From positions 22,577,501-22,641,500 of the forward strand of contig CM043698.1 of assembly GCA_023935145.1 (NCBI GenBank): 64,000 nucleotides of DNA, read 5' to 3'. The notes under the pieces were generated by a model. It was given only the letters and a program-made list of their open reading frames with translations. It was not told the DNA's origin and made no database searches. Position numbers and translations under genes: made by a program. The number at the start of each line of letters is the position of its first letter. Positions within the stretch are counted from its first letter, which is position 1. Below are positions 12,601 to 25,100 of the stretch, one piece after another. This stretch comes from Bretschneidera sinensis. Its lineage: Eukaryota; Streptophyta; Magnoliopsida; Brassicales; Akaniaceae.

Positions 12601-12607
12601 TTTTCTA

Positions 12608-15560
12608 ATGCAGCCATCAAGAAGGAAAACTCCTCTGTTTGATACAGTAAACATGAAGCACAGGAAAAACAACAACCTCTCTATCTTTGTTGTAGTGTGC
12701 TCTATATTCCTGTTTGGGGTTTTCATGTACAATGAGGACGTGAAGTCAATAGCAGAGTTCCCATTTTCAAGGCCTAAAGCTCAAGAAATCCAAGACGAGC
12801 AATCAAAAGAAACAAACCCAGTTCAAGAAACCATCAAGAAGGTAAAAAGCACCGCAATTTCGGTGAATTCAAGAACATCACTAGAAGAAACCAGATTGGA
12901 GAATACAGAGGAAACAGATGAGACTGTTACCTTGAAATCAACTGTGACCAAAGAAGATGAGCAGAAAATTGAATTGCCGGTTATTGAAGAAGAAGAAGAT
13001 GATGAGGATGTCGAATTGCCACCAGAAGATTGTGATCTCTTCACAGGAGAGTGGGTTTTTGATAATGAGACATACCCTTTGTATAAAGAAGATGAATGTG
13101 AATTCCTCACAGCACAAGTGACTTGCATGAGAAATGGAAGACAGGATTCTTTGTACCAGAATTGGAGATGGCAACCAAGAGACTGTTCTTTACCCAAGTG
13201 AGAATTTTGGATTTACTTTTGAATTGGTTGAATTTGGGCATATTTCTATGTTTATGTTTAATGGTTTTTATATGCCTTTTTTTGTGTGTAAAGGTTCAAA
13301 GCAAGATTGCTGCTAGAGAAGCTGAGGAACAAGAGACTCATGTTTGTTGGGGACTCATTGAACAGAAACCAATGGGAATCAATGGTTTGTTTGGTTCAAT
13401 CTGTGATTCCTCCAGGCAGGAAGAGCTTGAACAAATCTGGGTCTCTCTCTGTTTTCAGAATTGAGGTACCTCTCTCTCCCTCTCGCTGGAAGATTGGATG
13501 CATGTCACTTTCTTGCTGACCTTTCTCAAATATTTAGGACAAAATGTGTTGATCAATGTTTGAAGTTATAGAAATGTGTTTTGTTTTTAGTGATGATTAA
13601 TCGTCATGATATTATATTACAGAAGAACTTTATTTAGGGCGGCGCTAATTACCCGCTCATTTCTACAGAAATACACGGCATTTTTTTGTCGTTTTCTTTG
13701 AAAACATGGTAAAATGAGTAAATGGCCCTTACACTTGGAGTTTATTATAATTTCACCTTTATAATTAAAAACTTATCTAATTAAAACCAAAAACAATTAT
13801 AATTATGATAATTTAGTCATTTTAAATAAAATAATTATAATAATAAATATATTAATAATACAGTAGAATACAAGTATTAAGTGTTATAATCTAAATCTTA
13901 AATTTAGAGAGTTTTAGCATAGTAATCTTTACATTAACGGTTTATTGATCAACTTGTCATATTGACGCTCACAAAATTTACACATTGAGTCAAACATGTG
14001 CAGATATTCGATATTAAATTCGAATATGAATTTAAAATTTTAGTTTTTTGAAATTCATGTGGCGTTTGTTAATTTCTTCTTGTGACATTTTTATAATAGA
14101 TGCATGCTAGGCATTGGCATTAAAAGAATAAAAAAAAAAAAGTATGGCTTCCCTTTTTTCCTGGCCCCCTCCATGCAAGGAAAATCAAATAAAAGGGAGA
14201 AAGCATTTTGTGGATCGTAGCTTGAAAATTGCCCCAATGGATTGTGGATTTTGTAGGACTATAATGCAACAGTGGAGTTCTACTGGGCCCCATTTTTGGT
14301 CGAGTCAAATTCAGACGATCCAAATATGCACAGCATTTTGAATCGTATAATCATGCCTGAATCAATCAATAGGCATGGGCATAATTGGAAAGGCGTGGAC
14401 TACTTGATCTTCAACACTTATATATGGTGGATGAACACTTTCAGCATGAAAGTTTTGTAAGTAACTACTAAGTAATTCTTATTTTATTTTTTTACCCTTA
14501 CTCCTCCTGTTGTTCAAGTAAAATCATGAGGCTATTTTTGGTCTTTTAATTAATTCTTTTTCGGGATCGATGAAATAGACGAGGATCATTCGATGAAGGG
14601 TCCACAGAGTATGATGAGATCGCGCGGCCAGTAGCATATGGGAGAGTATTGGGGACTTGGGCTAACTGGGTAGAGGAAAATGTTGATCCAAATCATACCA
14701 CTGTTTTCTTCACCAGCATGTCTCCTCTTCATATCAAGTAAAACTTAAATTTCCTTCTTCTTGCTCTGTCTTCTCTCAATCAATTTTCTAAGAAAACATA
14801 AAACAGAAACATCCATACAATTTATGAGTTTTTGTCAATTACAACATAACTATAGAATTGGTAGATCAACATTTGTCCGGCCTCTTTCTCTATCTAATGG
14901 TAAAAAATACTTTTGATTTCATGAAACAAGTTTAGACAAAAAAAAAAAATTCATAACCCTAAGACTATACTACGAAAGCTTTTTCATCTTTTTTCTGTTG
15001 TCCAAAACCTTTACCATAATTTGAATAAAATACTCATCAAGATTTTCTTGGTGGTTGAGAGTGGGCCTATAACGACAACCTCTAATCATATAGTAATAAT
15101 TAGATGAAATGATTTTCTTAATCCCTGGTTGGTAAACCACCAGTTGATGCTGCTAATTTCTTAATGCTAGCTAAATAATCATAATTAATTACATGTTTGA
15201 CATTGCAACAGGAGTCTAGATTGGAACAACCCAGATGGGATCAAGTGTGCCCTGGAGACTATACCAATTCTCAACATGTCAATGCCAGTGGAAGTTGGCA
15301 CTGATCGAAGGCTATTCGTTGTAGCCAAAAATGTGACACGATCCTCAAAAGTGCCTGTACATTTCCTTGACATCACTACTCTCTCTGAGTATAGAAAAGA
15401 TGCACATACCTCAGTCCACACTATTCGCCAAGGCAAAATGTTGACACCGGAACAGCAGGCTGACCCGGCCACGTATGCGGATTGTATCCATTGGTGCCTT
15501 CCCGGGTTACCCGATACATGGAATGAATTCATCTACACACGTATCATTTCTCGCTCGTGA
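12608..15560 (+). CDS. TBL: TRICHOME BIREFRINGENCE-LIKE polysaccharide O-acetyltransferase (TBL gene 1), five exons
   Basis: Exons join(12608-13197, 13294-13465, 14257-14456, 14579-14737, 15212-15560) give a 489-residue protein; all introns are GT-AG and the frame is continuous. The N-terminus is cytosolic and basic, with one membrane anchor at about residues 22-42 (type II, Golgi). An acidic low-complexity stem reaches residue ~138. The TBL domain begins [12 protein letters not shown], followed by the PC-esterase domain with the GDS motif ([11 protein letters not shown]) in exon 2 and [15 protein letters not shown] at the C-terminus; GDS Ser and the Asp/His pair form the expected catalytic triad. 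TBL proteins transfer acetyl groups to cell-wall polysaccharides, mainly xylan in the TBL3/TBL29-33 clade that this most resembles by eye. The ATG at 12608 is the first in frame and leads straight into the anchor. A paralogue lies at 43304-45580. Confidence 0.93.
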
Positions 15561-16216
15561 CCCTAACCAACACACTTGTGCGGTTTTTTTTAATATAATT
15601 TTCTTCATTTTTTGCCCCATTTTGTCTTTGTAAGATTTCTGTAATTTTCCCCTTGACGACTACATTTAGCTCGTTATAGGTTGAATTCTAGGGATGAAAC
15701 TCTTTTTTTTTTACGGAGGTGGGAGATAAGGATGCCAAATTTGTGTCAAATTAATGGGCGAAGGTCGACTAAAGGGGAAAGAAATGGACAGTTTCATACA
15801 CTCGCCTGAAATGTGGAAAAGAAAATAAAGTTAATGCAAATTTTTATTCATATGTTAAATTTTCTTTTCCATTTCATGATTCACTTGAGTTACCCATAAT
15901 CTGGTATTGTTTTATTTAGTTGTTAAGTGAAAAAAAAACATTTTGTTTCGGTGCGTAGAGTGTGAAAACAAGATAGTTAATTTCGTTTTCTTTTCATTGT
16001 TTCGGTCGAAACGTTTCGGTTTCAGCATTAAATCGAAACAAAATATCTTTTACTTAATTTCATCTTTTGTTTCTGTCCATTTCGATTGAAACATCATATT
16101 TCGATCGAAATATTAAAATATTATTTTTTTTGTATTTTCAAAAATTTTAAAGAGATAATTTGAGAATTTTCACTTTCTTTTCAATTAGTGATTGATATTT
16201 GAATAATAATTTCTTT

Positions 16217-16255
<39 letters not shown>

Positions 16256-16689
16256 ATTTGATAGTATGACAAAATGAAAATTTTGAGTAGGATTAATTTA
16301 AATATTTAAATGGTGTTTGTTTTCTTATAATTTATATTTATAATTATATTTTTTTGAAATATATATAATTTGACAAATATGTATTTAAAATACTATCAAA
16401 TTTAAAACATCATATTGAAACGAAACGAAACCAAAATATTTTATTTAAATAACTAAACCGAAATGATGTTCAACACAAAATTTACAACTTTAATTAGATT
16501 TAAGATTTAGCAGGCATCTATAAAAAATGATTGAGGTTTGGTAAATTCCTCGGCTAAAAGAAAAAGGAAAGAAAAAAGAGAACACTTGTCTGGCTAAAAA
16601 TGTTTTGACAACAAGCAGGAAGCTATCAAAGTTAAAATAAATATAAAAAAAATTACCATGCCTGCTTTTAGTTAATGGAATAAATTAGT
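15561..16689. other. 3' flank of TBL gene 1 and AT-rich spacer
   Basis: No gene is seen. The stretch holds TTTCGGT/TTTCGAT-rich simple sequence (15945-16110), a (TA)n tract at 16219-16252 and otherwise AT-rich DNA. Confidence 0.55.
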
Positions 16690-16989
16690 GTCAATCTTTT
16701 GTTGTGCACTTGTGCATTGTATCAAATATAAAACTTTATATTATTGCTTAGTACGTAAAAACATAATGTATTTTTATTATTGCTTGTAATCATTGCATTA
16801 TCAAGCAAGTGTCTTGTGATTCTTACATTTAAATTTTATAAAATTAAAATGAAATCATATATTTTTTTTTTAACATAAAAATGATTGAAAAAAATTATAA
16901 ATTCATTTTAATTTTAATTTTAATTTTAATTCTAAACTTCAATTCTAAATAATGAAATATATAATATAAATGTAAATTAAAAAATCGAA

Positions 16990-17063
16990 AAAAATATAGC
17001 TCAAATGGTAAAGCGCTCGCATTAACATGCGAGAGGTACGGTGACCGATACCCCGCATCTCCA
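16990..17063 (+). pseudogene. tRNA-Ala pseudogene
   Basis: It is homologous to the tRNA-Ala at 30180-30252 but degenerate. The 5' acceptor strand is AAAAATA instead of GGGGATG, so it cannot pair with the retained 3' CATCTCC. The anticodon AGC has become AAC inside a loop enlarged by one base, and the T-stem is broken. Nearly all changes in the 5' half are G to A, that is C to T on the other strand. Confidence 0.85.
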
Positions 17064-17351
17064 TTGTTTTGTTTTATTTTTATTTGTTTCTTTTTAAAGC
17101 TCTTCTAAGTTCTAATGCGGTCCTTGACCTTGAAACAGTTCTTGTACTTTGAATAAATCAAGGCGACAGGCTTCTAGTTCATGCTTTTTTTGATTTGCCT
17201 ATCTTTCATGTAGACATGCAAGTATCACGATAGAATTCGATCTGGTAGCTGTAAATGTAACACAAGTTTCCAAGGAGAATTCATGTCGACAAAAGATCTG
17301 GTCTTCCTATTTTTTTTGGTATCCCATCATTGCTGATTTTTCCAAGCTTGT

Positions 17352-17466
17352 TACTTCACTCCAATGGAGTAAATTAATTAAGATCCCTAGGGCTAGTAAT
17401 TGGATGGCAGACTCTTTAGCTAAATTAGCACTTCAGTTGGACACTTGTAAATGTTTCCATATGTAA
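17352..17466 (+). pseudogene. RNase H C-terminal fragment
   Basis: The short frame carries KIPRASNWMADSLAKLAL, resembling the last helix and ADxLAxLA signature of retroelement RNase H domains. The same fragment is present at about 30530-30645 in the sister segment, so it predates the duplication. Confidence 0.5.
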
Positions 17467-17490
17467 TGTGATGTTCTAGCACTTAGGTTA

Positions 17491-18182
17491 TGTTGATGCC
17501 AAATATATGCGTTGCTGAGTTGGAGGTTTAGCCTGTAGAAGTACCTGCACAGAGAAAGGGAGAGTAGCTATTGGGGTCGACGGAGGGGATGCCTCCGAGG
17601 ATCCTCCGACGCTTAAGTTAGCAAAAGCTCAAAGTGTATGTGTTTAAAGCTGAAAAGCTGAGTCCCCCATTTTGGACTGCTTACCAAGTCCTTTTATAGA
17701 GTTTTGGAGGCGGTGATGTTCGGAGGCGGTAGTAGGCCAGGGCGGCTGTGTCAGGATAGCCCAACTGGGTTGGGTAATAATGCCTATGGGGCCCAGCTAG
17801 GAAGCTGAGAACCGTTCAGTAGGGCTTTTGCCTTGCTGGCTTACTCCAGAGCCGTCTATGTGTTAAGACGGTGTTTAGACCTGACATCCCAACTTGGTTG
17901 GGTAATGATGGTCCGGAGGGCGGTGGTGACGTGGAAGCCCAGCTGGGGGCCAAGATGCCCTGGAGGGCGGTGGTGACGTGGAGGCCCAGCTGGGGGCCAA
18001 GATGCCCCGGAGGGCGGTGGTGACGTGGAGGCCCAGTTGGAGGCAATGATGCCCTGAAGGGCGGTCATGACTTGGAGATCCAACTGCCTGGGCCTGGATC
18101 GTCCGCGTGTCATTTTGAACTCTGGGATCACGATGATCCACGTGTCGTCATCCTATGGGAGAGTCGTATTTTGGTAGTATCA
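17491..18182 (-). repeat. 3' LTR of the gypsy element (692 bp)
   Basis: It starts TGTTGATGCC and ends GTAGTATCA on the plus strand and matches 27076-27767 end to end. It contains a 47-bp tandem unit (about 3.5 copies, 17915-18070) and a reverse-strand TATA box (TATAAAAG at 17691-17698). A G-box CACGTG lies at 18139-18144, near the outer end of U3 in element orientation. Confidence 0.95.
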
Positions 18183-18305
18183 GAGGCCCCCACTTCCTTA
18201 AGTGCGGCACTGTGGTTAAGGAAGTAGCGAAACTAGGTTGGCGTTAGATCCTCTACGGAGACGTGAAGTATGGTAAAAATTTGCTCTAAGGCAAAAGAGA
18301 ATGGA

Positions 18306-19393
18306 CCGAGGACTTGTGGAATGACTCCTCGGCCAAGAACGCCATGGGTCCGAGGACTAGTGGAGTAATCCATCTCCTCGGACCTTGAAGAGAGTGGGCC
18401 GAGGACCAGTGGAGCAATCCATCTCCTCGGCCAAGAATACCGTGGATCCGAGGACACGTGGAGCAATCCATCTCCTCGGACCTTGAAGAGAGTGGGCCGA
18501 GGACCAGTGGAGCAATCCATCTCCTCGGCCAAGAATACCATGGATCCGAGGACACGTGGAGCAATCCATCTCCTCGGACCTTGAAGAGAGTGGGCCGAGG
18601 ACCAGTGGAGCAATCCATCTCCTCGGCCAAGAATACCATGGATCCGAGGACACGTGGAGCAATCCATCTCCTCGGACCTTGAAGAGAGTGGGCCGAGGAC
18701 CAGTGGAGCAATCCATCTCCTCGGCCAAGAATACCATAGATCCGAGGACACGTGGAGCAATCCATCTCCTCGGACCTTGAAGAGAGTGGGCCGAGGACCA
18801 GTGGAGCAATCCATCTCCTCGGCCAAGAATACCATGGATCTGAGGACACGTGGAGCAATCCATCTCCTCGGACCTTGAAGAGAGTGGGCCGAGGACCAGT
18901 GGAGCAATCCATCTCCTCGGCCAAGAATACCATGGATCCGAGGACACGTGGAGCAATCCATCTCCTCGGACCTTGAAGAGAGTGGGCCGAGGACCAGTGG
19001 AGCAATCCATCTCCTCGGCCAAGAATACCATGGATCCGAGGACATGTGGAGCAATCCATCTCCTCGAACCTTGAAGAGAGTGGGCCGAGAACCAGTAAAG
19101 CAATCCATCTCCTCGGCCAAGAATACCGTTGATCCGAGGACACGTGGAGCAATCCATCTCCTCGGACCTTGAAGAGAGTGGGCCGAGGACCAGTGGAGCA
19201 ATCCATCTCCTCGGCCAAGAATACCGTGGATCCGAGGACACGTGGAGCAATCCATCTCCTCGGACCTTGAAGAGAGTGGGCCGAGGACCAGTGGAGCAAT
19301 TCATCTCCTCGGCCAAGAATACCGTGGATCCGAGGACACGTGGAGCAATCCATCTCCTCGGACCTTGAAGAGAGTGGGCCGAGGACCAGTGGA
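18306..19393. repeat. 98-bp tandem repeat array built of two 49-bp half units
   Basis: About 11 units of 98 bp are arranged head to tail. Each unit is two diverged 49-bp halves sharing CCATCTCCTCGG at one end and CCGAGGA plus GTGGAGCAAT at the other. One half has CACGTGG where the other has CCAGTGG. The palindromic G-box CACGTG therefore recurs every 98 bp at 18455, 18553, 18651, 18749, 18847, 18945, 19141, 19239 and 19337; the copy at 19043 is mutated to CATGTG. TCCTCGG and CCGAGGA within each half are inverted, allowing a small hairpin. The array lies between the LTR and the TATA box of the antisense gene. Confidence 0.97.
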
Positions 19394-19631
19394 ACTACGG
19401 GAAAGTATCTCGTGTCCAGGACGGCGGCTGTGGAGACACGTGGTCTATCCTAGGTAGATGCCACGTCATGTTACCTTGGAAATTTAAACAGCCGTTTTTA
19501 GGGAAAGCGGCGGCCACCTCGAGGGACGTAACGCCCCCTGGGAAAGTGTGATGGTCGCTTGGGAATTCTAAATTGTCCTCTTGATTCCTGCGACTGCATT
19601 AAATGCTCCTCGTTGGCCGTGACCCTTCCCC

Positions 19632-19638
19632 TATATAA
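19632..19638 (+). promoter_or_regulatory. TATA box of the antisense ORF
   Basis: TATATAA stands in a C/G-rich context, 266 bp upstream of the antisense ORF ATG (19904) and about 240 bp downstream of the G-box array. It reads on the plus strand, opposite to gag-pol. A further CACGTG lies at 19437-19442. Confidence 0.6.
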
Positions 19639-19903
19639 GGGGCTTTGGTTTCCCCTTCTTCCACACACATTCCATAATCTCCTTCTGTTTTCAGAGAGTA
19701 GCTTTCCTAAGAGCCCTCAGCCTCGTCCCAAAGGTGCTTGTGAGTCCTCGTCCTCGTCCCTTCAGAGAGAAGTTTGGTGTGATCGTTGCATTCGCGAGAT
19801 CTTGGGAGGAAAGCTCTTGGAGATACACCGAACGATTAGGAGGAATTCAAGTCCGAATCCTTCGGACGTTGGTGAGTTCGTGTTTTCTTTAATTTTTTAC
19901 ATC

Positions 19904-21967
19904 ATGTCTTCTTCGTTTGATACATACCGCGATAGGCCTAGTAGTAGTAATGGTAGGAGTAGTGTAGATGGTACGAGTGGTAGCGGCTCCGAAGAAGTAG
20001 AGACGTCATCGTCTTCTTCTGGGGGGAATGCCCCCGTCTCGGGTACGCCAAGAGCAGGCCCCATGGCGCTAGTGCCCTCGTCTTGTGAGGACACACTTAG
20101 AGCGTTGACCGACATTAGAGAGACCTCGGCTGGAGAGGAGAGGGAGGAATGAAACTATACAGCCAACGAGATCCCTAGCCAACTGAGGGAGGAGGATTTG
20201 AAAGTGATAAGGAAGACGTACCGCATTCCGGGCGAGTATGATCTTCGACTGGCCAGGGTGGGGGAGAGGGCCTGTGATGTCCTCCCTGACCGAGCCCCGT
20301 TCGAGCTCTGCGTGTACGAGCATCACATGCAGGCCGGGCTCCGGTTTCCCCTTCACCCCTACTTTTGTACAATCCTTAGGTACTTTGATATAGCGCTGTG
20401 TTAGTTGGTGCCCAATTCGGTACGGCTGATCATGGCCTTTATCTGCGTTTGCTTAGAAGTGGGCCGACCAATGACGATGGGTATTTTCAAGGCCCACTTC
20501 TTGATCAGCCGGCATGGTCAGACAGGGTGGGTGGTCTTTAGTACTCGGCTGAAGAGGAGGTTGCTGAAAAAGACCCCTTCATCTATCAAAAGGTGGAAGA
20601 ATAATTTCTTTTTCATCCGATCTGCCGAGGACTTCGGCTTGCCTCGTGCGTGGAGTATGGACCGTACCGAGAAATGCAAAAAGGTGGGCCTTCTTTCGTA
20701 TGAGCAAGAGAAGGTGAATGCCATGGTGGCCTCGCCTTTGGACGTCGGGGTCCTATATGACAATGAAGAACTGGCCCGGCGAGGTCTTTGTTCTTCGTGT
20801 CCTTCGCTCGAGAGCGGTAAAGGCTTTGGTTTACCCTCTACTTTCTTTATTCTTATTTTGCATCGTTATCCTGCAATTTATACTTAAGCTATTTCCTTCC
20901 TTTGTTTGCTTGTGTTTTGACCAGAGATGGAGGCAGCTGCCCGTGCCCGAGAGCATGCCAAGAAGTTGGCATTGGAGCAGAGAAAGTCGGCTCGGTCCGG
21001 GAAACAAACAGCCTCGACTTCGCGGCCTAAGAAGAGGGCCCGAGCCCCATCTCCGGCTCCGATCGACTTGGGGATTCCTCCAAGGCCGTCGACGCAGTCA
21101 GAGACACCTCCGGTAAGCAGTGCCCGGACACCGATTCCAGTAACTACGGGGACTTCCATTATCCCGGGCCCTAGCCAGGGGCCAGCTTCGGAGGCCTCGA
21201 TCTTCATGCCCAACCTGGCCATCCGGACAGATGACTCTGTCTTCGCACATCCTCGGGTGGCGAGGGAACATCTGTTTAAGGGTACCCCCCTCGCGACATT
21301 GCCGAGTTGGGTCGAAAGACCACGGACTCTCTGTGTGCGGCGACCGAGGCTTTGGCTTCTCAGGTTAGATTCCGTTTTCGCTTTGCTTTGCATTGTTTTC
21401 GTCGAATTTTGTTTCACGCATGGCTACTGGTATCAGATGGGTGTTCTGGTGGGCGCGGCTACACGCTGATGCATGGAGACGGAGGAGCTTCTTGGGCGTA
21501 CCCAGTGCCAGCTGGAGGAGAGGACAGAGGCTGTTTGCCGGCTGCAGGCTTCCTTGGAGTCTGCTATCCTGGCTAAAGCCGAAGCCGAAGCCACTGCTCG
21601 GGTCACTGTCGAAGAGGTCGAGGCCCGCCTTAGAGCCACAGCGGAGGAGGCCGAGGCTCGTCTTCGCGCCACCACAGAGAAGGCTGAGGCTCACACTAGG
21701 GCGGCCGTGGAGGAAGCCTTGGCTTCTTTCCAGAGTTCGAAGGCCTATCGCCTGGCCATCGTTTCCGAGGGTGGCCAGCAGTACCTTAAGGGGTTTATGG
21801 AGGCCAAGGGGAAGGCTGAGGGCATGTACCCGAAGCTCGATTTCTCCGCATTGGATCTGCTGGGGCCCGAGGATGAGGAGCTGCTGGCTTCAGACGATGA
21901 GCCCGCTGACGGACAGGATCGTGACTGGCGATCAGGCACGGGGTCTCCTACCCTTGGAGATCAGTAG
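19904..21967 (+). pseudogene. Antisense ORF of the Tat element (putative gypsy-type transposon protein domain), broken
   Basis: On the strand opposite to gag-pol is a host-gene-like unit. Proposed exons are 19904-20816, 20925-21363 and 21437-21967, with GT-AG introns at 20817-20924 and 21364-21436. Exon 1 begins with a Ser/Gly-rich tail, then a domain resembling the Pfam 'putative gypsy type transposon' family: a block YEHHMQAGLRFPLHPYF is followed by a region starting LVPNSVRLIMAF. Exon 2 is basic and proline-rich. Exon 3 is a long Ala/Glu-rich coiled coil ending in an acidic tail. Damage: TGA at 20150-20152, TAG at 20402-20404, TGA at 21467-21469, and a probable frameshift near 21280-21300. 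Similar antisense genes are known from Tat elements such as Grande; their function is unknown. Exon limits are my inference. Confidence 0.7.
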
Positions 21968-22165
21968 GGCTTAGGTCGAGGGCACTCTGTCGTAGTCCTC
22001 CCTTTTTTGTTTTGTTGTTTTGGCCCAGCCGTTTTTGTGTTGTCTTTTGGGGCTGCTGGTGCCCTATTTTGCCTTGGTTTAGGTTTTTTGTTTTAGTCGG
22101 CAGGAAAAATGTAAGTAAAGTCTTTGATATATAAAACAAGACTGTTTACATATGCGCAATGCTAT

Positions 22166-25100
22166 TTATTGATAAAAACGTCGAAGATGTTCCGCATTCC
22201 AAGTACGAGGAATGGCTTTTCCGTTTAATTCTTCGAGTTCAAACGTGCCGGGACGGCATACTTTTTTGATGCGATATGGCCCTTCCCAGTTAGGGACTAG
22301 TTTGCCTGATTCTCGGGGCCTAGATACTTCGTTCTTTCGTAAGACGAGGTCATGAAGACAGAAACGTCTTACTTTTACTCTTGAGTTGAAGTACCTGGCG
22401 GCTCGCTGCTGGTAAACGGTAAGTAGAATTTGGGCTTTGTCTCGGGCTTCGTCGAAAAGATCGGCGTTTGTGCGAAGGGATTCCTCATTGCTTCGTTCCT
22501 CGAAATTCTGAACTCGTAAGGAAGGTACTCCTATTTCCAAGGGGATGACTGCCTCGGACCCATAAGTCATGAAGAATGAGGTTTCCCCGGTGGGTGCTCG
22601 AGTCGTGGTTCGATATGCCCAAAGTATATTGGGTAAATGGTCTGTCCACTGCTTCTCTACTTCGTCTATTCGCCTTTTAATGCCTTGCAAGATCGTTCAG
22701 TTGGTAACTTCGGCTTGTCCATTTGCTTGCGGGTATCCAACCGAAGAGAAACGATAATCGATGTGTAATTCATCGCAAAATGTTTTGAACCGAACACTGT
22801 CAAACTGTTTGCCGTTATCTGTCACTAACACTTGTGGTACTCCAAACCGACATACGATTGATTTCCATACGAAGGCTCGGGCTTGAAAGTCCGTGATGCT
22901 GGCCAAGGGTTCAGCCTCTACTCATTTTGTAAAATAATCTATTGTAACTATGAGGTACTTTCTTTGGCCGGTCGTTCCGGGAAAGGGTCCGAGAAGGTCC
23001 ATTCCCCACATAGCGAAAGGAAGTGGACTGACTATTGGTGTCAAAAGGTTCGCTGGTTGACGTGGCACAGTGGCATACCGTTGACAGCTTTGACATTTGG
23101 TCACCAACTCCATGGCTGCTTCCCTCATCTTAGGCCAATAGTATCCTTGACGAAGGATCTTGAACGCCAAGGCACGTCCCCCGAGGTGATTTCCACATAT
23201 ACCTTCGTGGACTTCTCGGAGGGCGTAATTAGCATCGGTCGGGTCAAGACACTTCAAGAAGGGCGTTGTCAACCCCCGCTTATACAGGTGATCGTCCAGA
23301 ATTGCGTATCGGGCGGCTCGAGACACAATCTTTCGGGCTTCGCCTTTGTCATCGGGAAGAATACCGTCACGTAGATAATCCAGGATAGGACTCATCCATG
23401 TTCTCTCACCAACCACGAGTAAGACCATTATTTCGTCAATACTCGGCACGGCTAGGGTTTCGAGGTAGACTGCTCGCCTGAACTCGAGCTGGCAAGACGT
23501 AGCAAGCTGTGCCAATGAGTCGGCCTTCGTATTTTCTGCCCGCGGAATCTGGTTTAGAGAAAAGACTTCAAACTGCCCAGCTAATGCCTTTGTCGCTGCT
23601 AGGTAACGAACGATTTTTTCTCCTCGGGCCTCGAATTCGTCGTTCACTTGGTTCACGACTAGTTGGGAATCGATATATACATGTAAATTTTTTACAGATA
23701 TCACCCTGACTAATTTCATGCTGGCGAGTAGGGCTTCATACTCGGCTTCATTGTTCGATGCTGGAAACCCGAACCTCAGGGCATACTCAATGGCGAAGTT
23801 ATCGGGACCGTTCAGAATGAGCCCGGCTCCGCTTCCAGAGTCAGTAGAGGATCCGTCCACATGAAGGGTCCATCGTAAAGGCAGGTTCGTTTGACCAACA
23901 TCCTGTGGAGATTCTTCTTTTATTAAGAGCAAAGTAGTCTCCATGACAAAATCAGCTAGGGCTTGCGCTTTAATAGCTGTCCGAGGCCGATAACGAACTC
24001 TCCTAACTCTATGGACCATTTGACCACTCTACCGGCAACATCTGGCTTGTGGAGTATTTGTCGAAGAGGCTAGTTGGTGAGGACCGTGATGGTATGAGCT
24101 TGAAATTAAGGTCGAAGCTTCCGGGCCGAAATCAACAGAGCATACGCCATCTTTTCCGTTGGAAGATATCTTGTTTCGGCATCATGCAGCACCTTGCTGA
24201 CATAATACACTGGCTTTTATGTGCCTCATTCTTCTCGTATTAAGACAGAGGCCATTACTTCGGGACCAGCCGAAAGATATAAAAAAAGGTTTTCGCCGGC
24301 TATTGGTTTGGTAAGCACGGGAGGTGTCCCCAAATATATTTTCAGCGCCCTGAAGGCTTCTTGACAAGCTTCGTTCTATACGAAGTTCTGGGTCCGACGA
24401 ATGGCTTTAAAAAAGGGAAGGCACTTCTAGGCAGATTTTGACATGAATCGGCTGAGGGCCGCTATTCTTCCAGTAAGGCGCTGGACTTCCCTAACGGTCC
24501 GAGGTGGACTCATGTTAAGAATAGCATCAATCTTTTCTGGATTGGCTTCTATACCTCTGTGGGTGACCAGGAAGCCGAGGAATTTCCCCCCAGTGACCCC
24601 AAAGGCACACTTTGTAGGGTTCAACTTCATGTGATGATGGCGGATGATGTCAAAAGCTTCTTGGAGATCTGCCTCGTGGTCTTGTGTTTTGACGCTTTTG
24701 ACCAGCATGTCGTCCACATATACTTCCATATTCCAACCCATCTGCTCTTTGAATATCTTGTTTACTAGCCCCTGGTAAGTGGCTCCAGCATTTTTCAAAC
24801 CGAACGGCATGACCCTATAACAATAGAGGCCTTGCTCTGTGATAAATGCCGTCTTCTCTTGGTCAGGCGGGTGCATAAGGATTTGGTTATACCCGGAGTA
24901 AGCATCCATGAATGTTAACAGCTCATGGCCGGATGTTGCGTCAACAAGTTGATCAATCCGGGGCAAAGGAAAACTGTCTTTAGGACAGGCTTTATTGAGA
25001 TCAGAAAAGTCTATACAAATTCGCCACTTGCTGTTTGCCTTTTTTACCATTACAACATTAGATACCCAGTCTGGATAGCTCACCTCTCGGATGAAGTCAG

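Larger units (their letters stand above)
16697..17480 (+). repeat. Left copy of a duplicated tRNA-Ala segment
   Basis: This segment matches 30046-30655 over most of its length, including a tRNA-Ala-like sequence, 3' flanks such as 'gcaagtatcacgatagaatt', and an RNase H fragment. The homology stops just before the gypsy element that starts at 17491. Confidence 0.85.

Noticed and set aside
12823..13197. 124-codon minus-strand frame in TBL gene 1 exon 1
   Set aside because: It is a shadow of the acidic GAA-rich coding stretch; it has no domain and no splice support.
18233..19353. Three overlapping 320-355-codon open frames on the minus strand and many 74-codon ones on the plus strand
   Set aside because: They are by-products of the 98-bp repeat, whose length is not a multiple of three; all frames stay open and the text simply repeats. 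No start context, domain or promoter supports a protein.
18306..19393. CRISPR-like regular repeats
   Set aside because: The whole unit is conserved with no unique spacers, and the host is a plant.
20884..21694. Minus-strand frames (109-177 codons) opposite the antisense ORF
   Set aside because: The plus strand has the conserved domain, splice sites and coiled coil; these are shadows in GC-richer DNA.
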